From the NCBI RefSeq assembly GCF_016901995.1, contig NZ_JACJLE010000040.1, positions 1-39,453 of the forward strand: a stretch of 39,453 bases of DNA, given 5' to 3'. The position numbers and the translations under genes are program-made. Each line of letters starts with the position of its first letter. The first letter of the stretch is position 1. The stretch comes from Bacteroides caecigallinarum. Lineage in GTDB: Bacteria; Bacteroidota; Bacteroidia; Bacteroidales; Bacteroidaceae. Shown here piece after piece: positions 1 through 8,677 of the stretch. Under the pieces are notes generated by a model, which was not told where the DNA came from, made no database searches, and saw nothing but the letters and a program-made list of their open reading frames with translations.

Positions 1-106
1 TAGATTCCACCTCGCGATGGACACCCTTGCTTTTGGCTGTATGATTCCCGCTATTAGGGCTCATTGGGGACTTGCACCCGTTAGCTAATACTCATGCTGA
101 GCGTAC
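1..106 (-). mobile_element. Group II intron (probably class IIC), 5' end only
   Basis: Read on the minus strand, this stretch begins GTACGCTCAGCATG and continues with GGGTGCAAGTCCCC and GCAAGGGTGTCC, then GCGAGGTGGAATCT. These are the conserved domain I blocks of bacterial group II introns; they closely follow what I recall of the Oceanobacillus iheyensis group IIC intron (GCAUG, GGGUGnnAGUCCC, GCAAGGGUGUCCnUnGCGA, UGGAAUCU). The 5' end is placed at 106, four bases after a perfect hairpin, which is the usual class IIC insertion context. The third base is A rather than the G of the GUGYG consensus. The rest of the intron, including any reverse transcriptase, lies left of the window, so activity cannot be judged. 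Open frames through this stretch are not protein-coding. Confidence 0.82.
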
Positions 107-110
107 ATAT

Positions 111-144
111 AAAATCCTGCAAAGCTTTCTCTTTGCAGGATTTT
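111..144 (+). terminator. Perfect 14-bp hairpin, intrinsic terminator and intron target
   Basis: Arms 111-124 and 131-144 are perfectly complementary around a 6-base loop, and a T-rich tract follows on the plus strand (to about 152). It is probably the terminator of a plus-strand gene left of the window. On the minus strand it forms the 5' exon hairpin of the group II intron, separated from it by ATAT only. Confidence 0.8.
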
Positions 145-214
145 TTGTTTTTATGAAATAAATTACTGTAAATGTTATATCTTTACCAAGAAATCAACTA
201 ACAAAAACACAATT

Positions 215-2845
215 ATGTTAAGACATCTATTCTTTTCGCTAAGCCTTGCTTCAGCATGTCTGCTGACAGGTTGCCACAATGAGAAACATTTCATAAACGA
301 TTCGGACTACAGATTAAAGGTAGAAAACGACTTTGCAGAAAAAAAGACAATACTGAAAAACGGAAATCTGTTCGAAATATTCAATACAGAAATGACTGCC
401 CAAGAAAAAGAAGCATTACAGTTTCTTTATGCCTATATGCCACTAAGCGACATAGCAGACAATTCCGGTGATTTCTTCCTTGAAAATATCCGTCTTTCAT
501 TCAAGATAAGAGAAGCCTCATCATGGGGAAAGAGTATTCCCGAAGATATCTTCAGACACTTTGTACTCCCCATAAGAGTCAACAACGAAAATCTTGACAA
601 TTCGAGAGCATATTTTCAGAACGAATTATGGCCAAGAGTAAAAAATCTGTCAATGCATGATGCCGTACTCGAAACCAACCACTGGTGTCATGAGAAAGCC
701 ACTTATACCCCATCCGACAGCCGTACAAGTTCTCCACTGGCTACAATAAAAACAGCCTACGGAAGATGCGGTGAAGAATCTACACTACTTGTCGCAGCAC
801 TCCGTGCCATAGGCATCCCGGCACGCCAGGTATATACACCCCGTTGGGCACACACAGACGACAACCATGCATGGGTAGAAGCATGGGTGGACGGCAAATG
901 GTGTTTTCTCGGAGCATGCGAACCGGAACCCGTACTTAACCTGGGATGGTTCAACTCGCCCGCAAGCAGAGGAATGCTTATGCACACAAAAGTATTCGGA
1001 TCGTACAGCGGAAAAGAAGAAAAGATGATTCAGACTGCCAACTATACAGAAATAAACATCATAGAAAATTATGCAGACAAATCGTCTGTCACCGTTACAG
1101 TAAAAGACGACAAAGGAAATGCTGTAGAAGGAGCGAACGTAGAGTTCAAACTATACAACTATGCAGAATTCTTCACTGTATATAAGCAGAAAAGCAATGC
1201 ACAGGGACAGGTTTCACTATCAGCCGGTCTTGGAGACATGATGGTATATGTTTCTAATGATGATAAGTTCGGTTTTAGAAAAGTATCATTCGGAAAAGAA
1301 AAGACAGTAGAAATCATTCTGGGACACAATGTAAATGATGCCTATTGTGAAAATATGGATATAGTGCCTCCTGCAGAGAATACCAAACTACCGTCCGTAA
1401 CAGAAGAACAACGCAACGAGAATGATATAAGACTACATCATGAAGATTCCATCAGAAATGCCTATATAGCTACATTCCCAAATAGGGAGAGCATTGATAA
1501 GTTCGCCAAAGAAAACAATCTGAAATACGAAGATATAGAAGGATTCATCATCAAGTCAAGAGGTAATTATGCTGAAATCATGAAATTCCTGAGTAATTCC
1601 TCAAAAAACGAAATGTACAAAAAAGCGATAGAGTTATTAAAGAACATCACCGACAAAGACTTGAGAGATACACCATGCAGCGTTCTTGAAGACCACCTCT
1701 ACAATACTCCGAACAACGCCAGTGCGGAATATGTGCTTTGTCCGCGTGTAGATAATGAACTTCTCACCCCCTACCGTTCATTCCTGCAGAAAGAAATTCC
1801 AGAAAGTCTGAAATCTGAATTCACATCAAATCCTCAAACTCTTGTAAAATGGTGCTCGGACAGCATTACCGTAAGAAATGACCTGAACAAAGGCGGTGCT
1901 CCTACATCACCTATAGGAACATGGAGATGCAGGGTTGTAGATTCCCAATCACGCGAAATATTCTTTGTGGCAGCTGCCAGAAGCCTCAGCATACCGGCAT
2001 GGAAAGACGTCGTAACAGGAAATATCTATTATACCGACAATGGCAAAACTCATCAGGTTGACTTCGAGATATCAGAAACTTCAAAAACTCCTGAAGGAAC
2101 ACTGATAGCTACATATAAGCCTATCCCGAGACTGAACGATCCAAAATATTATACCCACTTCACAATATCAAAATATGAGGAAGGCAGTTTCAAACTGCTG
2201 AACTATCCTGAAAATGCCACATGGAGTTCATTGCTGAAAAACGGTCTTAAAATTGAAGAAGGATACTACATGCTCACTACCGGCAGCCGTCTGGCAAACG
2301 GAAGTGTCATGAGTAATGTTTCATTCTTCACTGTAGAAAAAGATAAAGAAACAAAAATAGAACTGACCATGCGCGACAATGCTGAAGAAATAAGAGTTAT
2401 CGGCAATTTCAACTCCGAACTGAAATACACCGATATCACCACAAAAACAGAAACATCCATACTCTCTACCACAGGAAGAGGATATTTCGTTGTCGGCATA
2501 TTGGGTACCGGTCAGGAACCTACAAATCACGCGCTGAAAGATATAGAAATCAAAAAGGAAGAATTTGAAAAATGGGGACGCAAAATTATACTGTTATTCC
2601 CTGACGAAAAGTCTTACAGGAAATTCTCTCCAACCGATTTTCCAAATCTTCCTTCAAATATTGTTTACGGTATAGACACCAACAATGCTATAAGAAACGA
2701 GATTTCACAGAACATGAAACTCTCAAACGGAGGCAATCTGCCAATATTCATTATAGGCGATACATTCAACCGTGTTGTCTTCCAGATTGACGGTTACACC
2801 ATAGGAACAGGCGAACAGCTTATCAGAACAATCAACGGTCTATAA
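215..2845 (+). CDS. Transglutaminase-like superfamily lipoprotein
   Basis: An 876-residue protein with a lipoprotein signal peptide (LLTG before Cys20), so probably anchored in the envelope. Residues about 160-240 form a transglutaminase/papain-like domain: Cys185 in RCGEES and His218 in DNHAWVEAW are the expected catalytic Cys and His. The third position, usually Asp in a WxxxDP context, reads FLGACEPEP here, so the Asp is not where the standard motif has it. Residues about 285-365 look like a small Ig or carboxypeptidase-regulatory-like beta domain. The last 120 residues resemble a thioredoxin-like fold (IILLFPDE, then a cis-Pro-like NLPIFII) but lack a CxxC. Substrate is unknown; proteolysis or peptide crosslinking at the cell surface are possible. 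The ATG at 215 gives the signal peptide directly. The stop overlaps the convergent cutC stop by 14 bases. Confidence 0.75.
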   Translation: MLRHLFFSLSLASACLLTGCHNEKHFINDSDYRLKVENDFAEKKTILKNGNLFEIFNTEMTAQEKEALQFLYAYMPLSDIADNSGDFFLENIRLSFKIREASSWGKSIPEDIFRHFVLPIRVNNENLDNSRAYFQNELWPRVKNLSMHDAVLETNHWCHEKATYTPSDSRTSSPLATIKTAYGRCGEESTLLVAALRAIGIPARQVYTPRWAHTDDNHAWVEAWVDGKWCFLGACEPEPVLNLGWFNSPASRGMLMHTKVFGSYSGKEEKMIQTANYTEINIIENYADKSSVTVTVKDDKGNAVEGANVEFKLYNYAEFFTVYKQKSNAQGQVSLSAGLGDMMVYVSNDDKFGFRKVSFGKEKTVEIILGHNVNDAYCENMDIVPPAENTKLPSVTEEQRNENDIRLHHEDSIRNAYIATFPNRESIDKFAKENNLKYEDIEGFIIKSRGNYAEIMKFLSNSSKNEMYKKAIELLKNITDKDLRDTPCSVLEDHLYNTPNNASAEYVLCPRVDNELLTPYRSFLQKEIPESLKSEFTSNPQTLVKWCSDSITVRNDLNKGGAPTSPIGTWRCRVVDSQSREIFFVAAARSLSIPAWKDVVTGNIYYTDNGKTHQVDFEISETSKTPEGTLIATYKPIPRLNDPKYYTHFTISKYEEGSFKLLNYPENATWSSLLKNGLKIEEGYYMLTTGSRLANGSVMSNVSFFTVEKDKETKIELTMRDNAEEIRVIGNFNSELKYTDITTKTETSILSTTGRGYFVVGILGTGQEPTNHALKDIEIKKEEFEKWGRKIILLFPDEKSYRKFSPTDFPNLPSNIVYGIDTNNAIRNEISQNMKLSNGGNLPIFIIGDTFNRVVFQIDGYTIGTGEQLIRTINGL

Positions 2846-3578
2846 GCGCACCAATTGTGTTTCGTACACGGGCAGCGGTAGTCACCGGAGTGAGATACTC
2901 ATCTACCGTCACCGTTCCACCCATAGACAGAGCCGGATTGCGATACAGCATCCGGCTTTCCTTATTCTCACGTGCGGAGAAATGGAATTCCGAAGCCCCA
3001 GTTTTAGCTGCCAGTTCGCGAATATTTCCTTCATTAACTCCGCAGCCAGGCATTATAATAATCCTGCCGGCAGACTGTTTCACAAGTGATGCAAGCAACT
3101 CTGCTCCCTCGGCGGCTGTAGGTTGCTGACCGGAAGTAAGTATTCTTGACACTCCCATCCCGATAAGGCTTTCCATAACTTCAGCCGGATGGCGCACATA
3201 ATCGAATGCCCGATGGAATGTAATATTCATTCCTTCAGACGCCTTAACCAAACGTGTCATTGCAGGCATGTCAAGTTCAGCTTCAGGAGTCAGACAGCCG
3301 AACACCACTCCATCAGCACCCGCCGCTTTCACAGCACGTATATCCTCTTCCATTATATCCAGATCCAATGGGGAATAGACAAAGTCTCCCCCGCGCGGAC
3401 GTATTATGACGTGCAGTTTTATATCCAGTAACCGTCTGGCAAGTCTGACCTCCCCTATTGAAGGAGTTGTTCCTCCTTCAGGCATTGAGGCACAGAGTTC
3501 AACACGATGCGCTCCACCTTCCTGGGCCGCAAGACAACTTTCCACCGAATTGGCACAAATTTCAAAAGTATATTCCAT
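2832..3578 (-). CDS. cutC: CutC family protein
   Basis: A 248-residue TIM-barrel protein of the CutC family (PF03932). The N terminus MEYTFEICANSVESCLAAQ and the segments RVELCASMPEGGTTPS and IIRPRGGDFVYS are characteristic, and the length is that of the family. CutC was named for copper homeostasis in E. coli, but its biochemical activity is not settled. The reading frame remains open upstream into the tRNA-Arg gene; the start was set at 3578 because family similarity begins there and no protein would be made from inside the tRNA. A strong minus-strand terminator ends only 12 bases before this ATG, so expression must come from readthrough or from a promoter inside the hairpin. The 3' end overlaps the transglutaminase-like gene tail to tail. 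Confidence 0.9.
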   Translation of the reverse strand: MEYTFEICANSVESCLAAQEGGAHRVELCASMPEGGTTPSIGEVRLARRLLDIKLHVIIRPRGGDFVYSPLDLDIMEEDIRAVKAAGADGVVFGCLTPEAELDMPAMTRLVKASEGMNITFHRAFDYVRHPAEVMESLIGMGVSRILTSGQQPTAAEGAELLASLVKQSAGRIIIMPGCGVNEGNIRELAAKTGASEFHFSARENKESRMLYRNPALSMGGTVTVDEYLTPVTTAARVRNTIGALIDR

Positions 3579-3589
3579 AGCTACATTTA

Positions 3590-3656
3590 TAAAAAAAGTG
3601 CGGATTACACTCATCATACTTGACAAACATCCAGTATAATCAACGTAATACGCACT
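3590..3656 (-). terminator. Intrinsic terminator after tRNA-Arg, just upstream of cutC
   Basis: Arms 3645-3656 and 3597-3608 pair at 11 of 12 positions (AGTGCGTATTAC with GTAATCCGCACT on the minus strand), with an inner ATACT/AGTAT stem. A run of seven T residues follows on the minus strand. It fits termination of the tRNA transcript, but its position also allows attenuation of cutC. Confidence 0.7.
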
Positions 3657-3667
3657 CGAAAAGTTTG

Positions 3668-3739
3668 TACGCCCATGGGGAGTCGAACCCCAATCGATGG
3701 AACCGGAATCCATTATTCTATCCATTGAACTATGGGCGC
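3668..3739 (-). tRNA. tRNA-Arg (anticodon CCG)
   Basis: The minus strand folds into a full cloverleaf. The acceptor stem is GCGCCCA with TGGGCGT, and the D arm is GTTC...GAAT. The anticodon stem ATGGA/TCCAT encloses the loop TTCCGGT, and the T arm is TGGGG-TTCGACT-CCCCA. The anticodon is CCG, which reads the arginine codon CGG. No CCA is encoded at the 3' end; the bases after the discriminator A are CAA, so CCA must be added after transcription. A terminator follows immediately. Confidence 0.95.
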
Positions 3740-3914
3740 ATTCTATTTTAATATTATGAAATCGGGTACAAAAATAATAAGTTTATCGGAATTAGGAAAC
3801 AAAGTTCCATGTAAAATACTATCAATAAGAAGTAAAACCTACGCTTACGAATGACAATTATTCAATAATCTTACTCAATATATAAACTTTTTGATAACTT
3901 TTTCGTTATAATAA

Positions 3915-3944
3915 TTGCATATTTACAAAATATACCTATCTTTG
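3915..3944 (+). promoter_or_regulatory. Bacteroidales-type promoter of asnA
   Basis: TTG at 3915-3917, a 19-base spacer, and TATCTTTG at 3937-3944 match the Bacteroides -33/-7 consensus (TTTG, TAnnTTTG). The -7 box ends 25 bases before the asnA ATG. Confidence 0.75.
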
Positions 3945-3969
3945 CCAACAAAACTAATAACACTAAATC

Positions 3970-5010
3970 ATGAGTTACTTAATAAAACCTGCCAACTATA
4001 AGGCTCTGCTTGACATGAAACAGACAGAGCTTGGCATCAAACAAATAAAAGAATTTTTCCAACAGAACCTTTCGTCTGAACTCAGACTACGCCGTGTCAC
4101 CGCACCATTATTCGTACTGAAAGGAATGGGTATAAACGATGACCTTAACGGAGTGGAACGCGCTGTTTCTTTCCCTATCAAGGACTTGGGCGACCAACAG
4201 GCAGAAGTTGTACATTCACTTGCAAAATGGAAAAGAATGACACTGGCCGATTATAACATCGGTCCCGGATATGGTATCTATACCGACATGAATGCAATAC
4301 GTGCAGATGAAGAATTGGGCAACCTCCATTCATTATATGTCGATCAGTGGGACTGGGAAAGGACTATCACACCGGAACAAAGGAATATAGATTTCCTGAA
4401 AAGCATAGTAACCAGAATATACTCTGCCATGCGACGCACTGAATATATGATATGCGAAATGTATCCGCAGATAAAATCTTTCCTTGCACACGACATACAG
4501 TTCATACATTCAGAAGAACTTTTACAAATGTATCCAGACAAGACTCCTAAAGAAAGGGAAAATCTGATTACGAAAAAATATGGTGCCGTATTCATTATAG
4601 GTATAGGATGCAAGCTTAGCAATGGCGAGCCTCATGACCTTCGTGCCCCTGACTATGACGATTATTCCACTATAGATCCGGCAACCGGACTGCCTGGACT
4701 CAACGGTGACCTTCTGGTATGGAACGAAGTGCTGGGACGTGCCATAGAGCTTTCGTCAATGGGTATCCGCGTTGACAAGGAAGCACTGTTACGCCAATTG
4801 GAACTTTCAGGAAAAGAGGACCGAAAGGAATTATATTTCCACAAAAGACTTCTGAACGGCTCACTGCCACTGAGCATCGGCGGTGGTATAGGACAGTCAC
4901 GTCTGTGTATGCTATATCTGAAAAAGGCACATATAGGCGAAATACAAGCCAGCATATGGCCTGAAAGCATGAGAAAAGAATGTGAAGAACACGGCATGAC
5001 ACTTATTTAG
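3970..5010 (+). CDS. asnA: Aspartate-ammonia ligase (asparagine synthetase A)
   Basis: A 346-residue protein of the AsnA family, which makes asparagine from aspartate, ammonia and ATP in the cytoplasm through an aspartyl-AMP intermediate. The fold is related to class II aminoacyl-tRNA synthetases. Recognisable segments are SSELRLRRVTAPLF, ERAVSFPIKDL, EVVHSLAKWKRM, and the C-terminal SIGGGIGQSRLCM, which corresponds to the class II motif 3 region with its conserved Arg. The length is close to the 330 residues of the E. coli enzyme. It stands alone, with its own promoter at 3915-3944 and a terminator after it. The next gene, ung, has a separate promoter. Confidence 0.97.
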   Translation: MSYLIKPANYKALLDMKQTELGIKQIKEFFQQNLSSELRLRRVTAPLFVLKGMGINDDLNGVERAVSFPIKDLGDQQAEVVHSLAKWKRMTLADYNIGPGYGIYTDMNAIRADEELGNLHSLYVDQWDWERTITPEQRNIDFLKSIVTRIYSAMRRTEYMICEMYPQIKSFLAHDIQFIHSEELLQMYPDKTPKERENLITKKYGAVFIIGIGCKLSNGEPHDLRAPDYDDYSTIDPATGLPGLNGDLLVWNEVLGRAIELSSMGIRVDKEALLRQLELSGKEDRKELYFHKRLLNGSLPLSIGGGIGQSRLCMLYLKKAHIGEIQASIWPESMRKECEEHGMTLI

Positions 5011-5040
5011 GCAAACAGGTAAAAATAAATATATTTATCC

Positions 5041-5092
5041 AACGGAGTTCAGTGACCACGTTAAGTGGCAAACAGAACTCCGTTGTTTTTTT
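5041..5092 (+). terminator. Terminator of asnA
   Basis: Arms 5041-5050 and 5075-5084 (AACGGAGTTC/GAACTCCGTT) pair perfectly and enclose a second small stem (CCAC 5056-5059 with GTGG 5065-5068). A run of seven T residues follows. The -33 region of the ung promoter begins inside its right flank. Confidence 0.85.
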
Positions 5093-5113
5093 ATTTATAA
5101 AATATTACCTTTG
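5083..5113 (+). promoter_or_regulatory. Promoter of ung
   Basis: TTG at 5083-5085, a 20-base spacer and TACCTTTG at 5106-5113 fit the Bacteroides consensus. The -33 element is built from the T-tract side of the asnA terminator. Confidence 0.7.
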
Positions 5114-5149
5114 CGAATACAATAAAACAACTGAATATAAAAAACAACA

Positions 5150-5812
5150 ATGAACGTACAGATAGAAGAATCATGGAAGGAAGCATTAATGCCGGAATTC
5201 TCGAAAGACTATTTTATACGGCTGACAGATTTCGTGAGAAAAGAATATCACGAAACTACCGTCTATCCGCCGGGAAAACTCATATTCAATGCTTTCAACT
5301 TGTGTCCTTTTGACAAGGTAAAGGTAGTAATTATCGGACAGGATCCTTATCATGGTCCCGGTCAGGCACATGGATTATGTTTCTCGGTAAATGACGGAAT
5401 TCAACCTCCGCCTTCACTAGTGAATATATTCAAGGAAATAAACAATGACCTTGGCAAACCAATCCCACAAAGTGGCAATCTTACCAGATGGGCAGAACAG
5501 GGCGTACTATTGCTCAATGCTACACTGACAGTACGTGCGCATCAGGCCGGCTCACACCAGAGAAGAGGATGGGAAGAATTTACAGACGCAGTCATCAGAA
5601 AACTGGCAGAAGAAAAAAGCAATCTTGTGTTCATCCTGTGGGGTGCTTATGCTCAGAAGAAAGGAGCATTCATTGACAGAAGCAAACATCTTGTCCTGAC
5701 ATCCGTTCACCCTTCGCCATTGTCGGCACACAGCGGTTTCTTCGGAAACCACCATTTCAGCCTTGCCAATGACTATCTTATAAAAAACGGCAAGACAGCC
5801 ATCGACTGGTGA
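5150..5812 (+). CDS. ung: Uracil-DNA glycosylase, family 1
   Basis: A 220-residue family 1 uracil-DNA glycosylase, which removes uracil from DNA and starts base excision repair. The water-activating motif GQDPYHG is at residues 63-69, with catalytic Asp65. The second motif HPSPLSAHSGFFG starts at His187, the residue that stabilises the departing uracil. The aromatic segment HGLCFSV, which stacks on uracil, is also present. Length and motif spacing match bacterial Ung. It is monocistronic, with its own promoter, and ends 7 bases from the stop of the convergent lptD gene with no terminator visible between them. Confidence 0.98.
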   Translation: MNVQIEESWKEALMPEFSKDYFIRLTDFVRKEYHETTVYPPGKLIFNAFNLCPFDKVKVVIIGQDPYHGPGQAHGLCFSVNDGIQPPPSLVNIFKEINNDLGKPIPQSGNLTRWAEQGVLLLNATLTVRAHQAGSHQRRGWEEFTDAVIRKLAEEKSNLVFILWGAYAQKKGAFIDRSKHLVLTSVHPSPLSAHSGFFGNHHFSLANDYLIKNGKTAIDW

Positions 5813-5819
5813 TAATGTA

Positions 5820-8576
5820 TTAATACCAAGTAACCGCACTACCGGTATTGCTTCGCTGATCCCATTTAAGGGCATCAGTAAGCATGCTGGAGTTGGCGCG
5901 GATAGTAAAGTTATACGAAGTATAAGGTCCGAACACCAATCCGCAACTCATATTGAAACAGTGAAGGTCGCGGGTTATATTAAGCGTAGTCATTGACAAT
6001 TCTTTTGTAGTAAAGTCATATCCGGTAGAATAATTCATATTCCAGCGGCTACCAATCTTAAAGTTACCTGAGATATTCAGCGAATGTGTCAGTTTATACG
6101 GATATCTCATGGTTTTGATATTTATCTTCTTTTTGTCCGAATTATCTTCACGTATGCTATAGCTATAGCTTAAACTTACACTCCAAGGAAGCTTAAATGC
6201 CATATATCCGTCAGGACTGATAGAAGCAGCCTCAGTCTTTCTCATATTCGAATTATTCTGTTCCTGTTCTTCCGTCTTTTCTTCGTCATTCTCATCTTCA
6301 CTGTCATTCTCGCCATCCTTCTTTCCGTCTTTTTCATCTTTCTTTCCGAACAGCTTCTTGAATGTGTCATTATTCAGAGTATAAGAGAACGAACCGCTAT
6401 ATCCCTGGAATCGTCCGAAACGTCCGTACGACCATTCTGTGCGGTCACCCACAACGACATTACCATTCTTATCGAACTCATAAGCATATGTAGCGAACGA
6501 AGCATTCATATTGAAAGTATAGTTCTTGGTAAGTTTCAAACGTACGTTCATGCTCAAATCACTCCATCTCTTGTTTGCTACATCGTAAGACATTGACGCT
6601 CCCAACTGGTCAACAAGACTTATCTTCCTGTATCCGGTAGTATCACGATCCGATTTCATCTTCATTTCGATGTTATTGTCAACAGAGAATGAGATGTTCT
6701 GCGACATAGTCTTTCCCGGAGTACCGTATGTCATACCGTCATAGAGTGAATATTCCACTGTACGTACCTCTCCGTTTTCGTCGGTATAGGTATATGTGTC
6801 ATAATACCCGAATCTCTTCGTTCCGAAATTCGGCGTATAAGTATAGCTTACCGTAGGAGTAAACACATGACGTACCTGTATTTCCTTGCTCTTCATGAAA
6901 AGAGGCTTGTACATACCGTAAAGTTTGGTATTCATCTGTACGGACATGTTATAGTCATACACACGGTTAAATCCGTTTATTGTATCCTTACGTATATGAT
7001 CCGAAGTATTCAGAGTCGGGTCATAACTCCTCTTTATCTTGTTAAGATACCATCTTTCAGTATAGTTGAACGACGGAACAATGTTTATGTACTTAAACAG
7101 GTTGAAGGTAGCCGATACCGGTATCTTGTGCTGAAATCCGTTTTTCCATTGTGTAAGAGGAGTCTTGAACAGAAGGTTGTCCTTTGTGTTTACACTGTTT
7201 GTCATGGCTCCTGTATATTGGAATGAAATCTTTTCATACCAACGCTCGTCACCTGCAGATTTCTTGCGCTTGAACGGATAGATACGGTTCAATGAGATGT
7301 TCACGTCAGGCAACGTCATGTTAATAGACGAATCTCGTGTATTCTGAGTGATATTGAACGATCCGGAGATATTAAGACCTATTTCCGGGAAACTGCGTGA
7401 GTAACTGATACTTGAAGCCTTGGTATTCTGGGCATACTGCTGCGGATTATACAAACTGTTCAAGCTGGAACGGTCGTAACTACTTGTAGCAAAGTTCACA
7501 CTTGCCGAGAACGAGCTGTTAGGGCTTGCCTTGGCATCCTGACGATGGCTCCACTGGATACGGAAGTCTTTCGATACGGAATAGTCCGGCATTCCCTTGT
7601 CACCTGTCTTGGTAACAATATAGCTTGCATTGAACGAACCGCTGAACTTATATCTCTTGTTATAGTTGGATGCTGCAGAAAGTCCCCACGAACCTTTTGT
7701 AAAGATTTCACCCAGAACCTTCAAGTCCATCTTGTCACTTATGGCAAAGTAGTAACCGCCATCACGAAGATAGAATCCACGGTTAAGCTCATCACCATAG
7801 CTAGGCATGATGAAACCTGATGAATAACTGCTGTTAAACGGGAAAAAACCAAAAGGAACAGCTATAGGCAAAGGAACATCTTCCACCACAAGATGGGCAG
7901 GTCCGAAAACCACATTCTTCTTCGGGCGTACTTTTGCCATAGACAATTGCAGATAGAAGTGAGGATGTTCGTGATTGTCACAGGTAGTATATCGGCCATG
8001 CTGCATATAGATTTCGTCTTCAGCACCTTTCTTTGCGTCACGGCTTGTCACGTATCCCTCTCCCTGCTGTGTCACGATACTGTTTATAAAACCTTTCTTG
8101 GTCTTGAAGTTATATCGCATTATCTTTGATTCGTATGGAGTCTCACCATCCTTGAATACTGGCAGACCGGACTCAACCCCAGCCGTATCCTTCACACCTC
8201 TGGCATATACAGTATTACTGTCCATGTTCATTGTGATAACAGCGGAAGTAAGTTCTATCTTCTGATAATTAACCTTTCCTGAACCGTAAAGATGAGCAAA
8301 ACCTCCCTTTGTAAATACAATAGAATCGCTTGCTTCATATACCACAGGAGCGTCCAGGGCATCCTTATTTTTTGCCGTATCAGAAGCCAAAGAGTCCGAT
8401 GATAGAGAATCAACAGAAAGGGAATCAATATTTAACGAATCGGTTTTTATTTCGGACGATACATTCCTACCCGAACGCCTTCCCCTAACCCTCTGCGCCT
8501 CAGCGTAGAAAGTGGAAACAAGACCGAGCAGAAACAATATTATAAATATGTATGTAGTTCTTTTAAACGATGTCAT
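5820..8576 (-). CDS. lptD: LptD-type LPS assembly outer membrane protein
   Basis: About 918 residues. It has a signal peptide (cleavage likely after Ala27), then a Ser/Asp-rich stretch with repeated DSL units (about residues 38-60). An OstA/LptA-like beta-jellyroll domain follows (VVYEASDSIVFTKGGFAHLYGSGKVNY onwards), and then a long beta-barrel region rich in alternating aromatic strands that ends in Tyr, as outer membrane proteins do. In this family the protein inserts lipopolysaccharide into the outer leaflet. A highly charged Lys/Asp/Glu insertion at about residues 737-779 is probably a barrel loop. The start was set at the ATG at 8576, ten codons inside the longest frame, because this puts basic residues and a hydrophobic core at the N terminus. 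It lies about 100 bases downstream of the HD gene on the same strand. Confidence 0.87.
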   Translation of the reverse strand: MTSFKRTTYIFIILFLLGLVSTFYAEAQRVRGRRSGRNVSSEIKTDSLNIDSLSVDSLSSDSLASDTAKNKDALDAPVVYEASDSIVFTKGGFAHLYGSGKVNYQKIELTSAVITMNMDSNTVYARGVKDTAGVESGLPVFKDGETPYESKIMRYNFKTKKGFINSIVTQQGEGYVTSRDAKKGAEDEIYMQHGRYTTCDNHEHPHFYLQLSMAKVRPKKNVVFGPAHLVVEDVPLPIAVPFGFFPFNSSYSSGFIMPSYGDELNRGFYLRDGGYYFAISDKMDLKVLGEIFTKGSWGLSAASNYNKRYKFSGSFNASYIVTKTGDKGMPDYSVSKDFRIQWSHRQDAKASPNSSFSASVNFATSSYDRSSLNSLYNPQQYAQNTKASSISYSRSFPEIGLNISGSFNITQNTRDSSINMTLPDVNISLNRIYPFKRKKSAGDERWYEKISFQYTGAMTNSVNTKDNLLFKTPLTQWKNGFQHKIPVSATFNLFKYINIVPSFNYTERWYLNKIKRSYDPTLNTSDHIRKDTINGFNRVYDYNMSVQMNTKLYGMYKPLFMKSKEIQVRHVFTPTVSYTYTPNFGTKRFGYYDTYTYTDENGEVRTVEYSLYDGMTYGTPGKTMSQNISFSVDNNIEMKMKSDRDTTGYRKISLVDQLGASMSYDVANKRWSDLSMNVRLKLTKNYTFNMNASFATYAYEFDKNGNVVVGDRTEWSYGRFGRFQGYSGSFSYTLNNDTFKKLFGKKDEKDGKKDGENDSEDENDEEKTEEQEQNNSNMRKTEAASISPDGYMAFKLPWSVSLSYSYSIREDNSDKKKINIKTMRYPYKLTHSLNISGNFKIGSRWNMNYSTGYDFTTKELSMTTLNITRDLHCFNMSCGLVFGPYTSYNFTIRANSSMLTDALKWDQRSNTGSAVTWY

Positions 8577-8677
8577 TATATATCTTTTTCGCGATAAGCG
8601 ATACAAAAGTAAGCATTATCACTTAAATAACACTATAAGCAATTGGTTTTTAAAGTATTTTTACGACAAAATAAATA

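Noticed and set aside
1-106. Short protein read from the plus strand at the window edge
   Set aside because: The minus strand matches conserved group II intron RNA blocks; the reading frame is a by-product of that RNA.
3189-3639. Plus-strand ORFs of 77-80 codons across cutC
   Set aside because: They mirror a well-supported gene on the other strand and have no recognisable motif.
3579-3725. N-terminal extension of CutC to 297 residues
   Set aside because: The extension would be translated from within the tRNA-Arg gene and through its terminator; CutC family similarity starts at the ATG at 3578.
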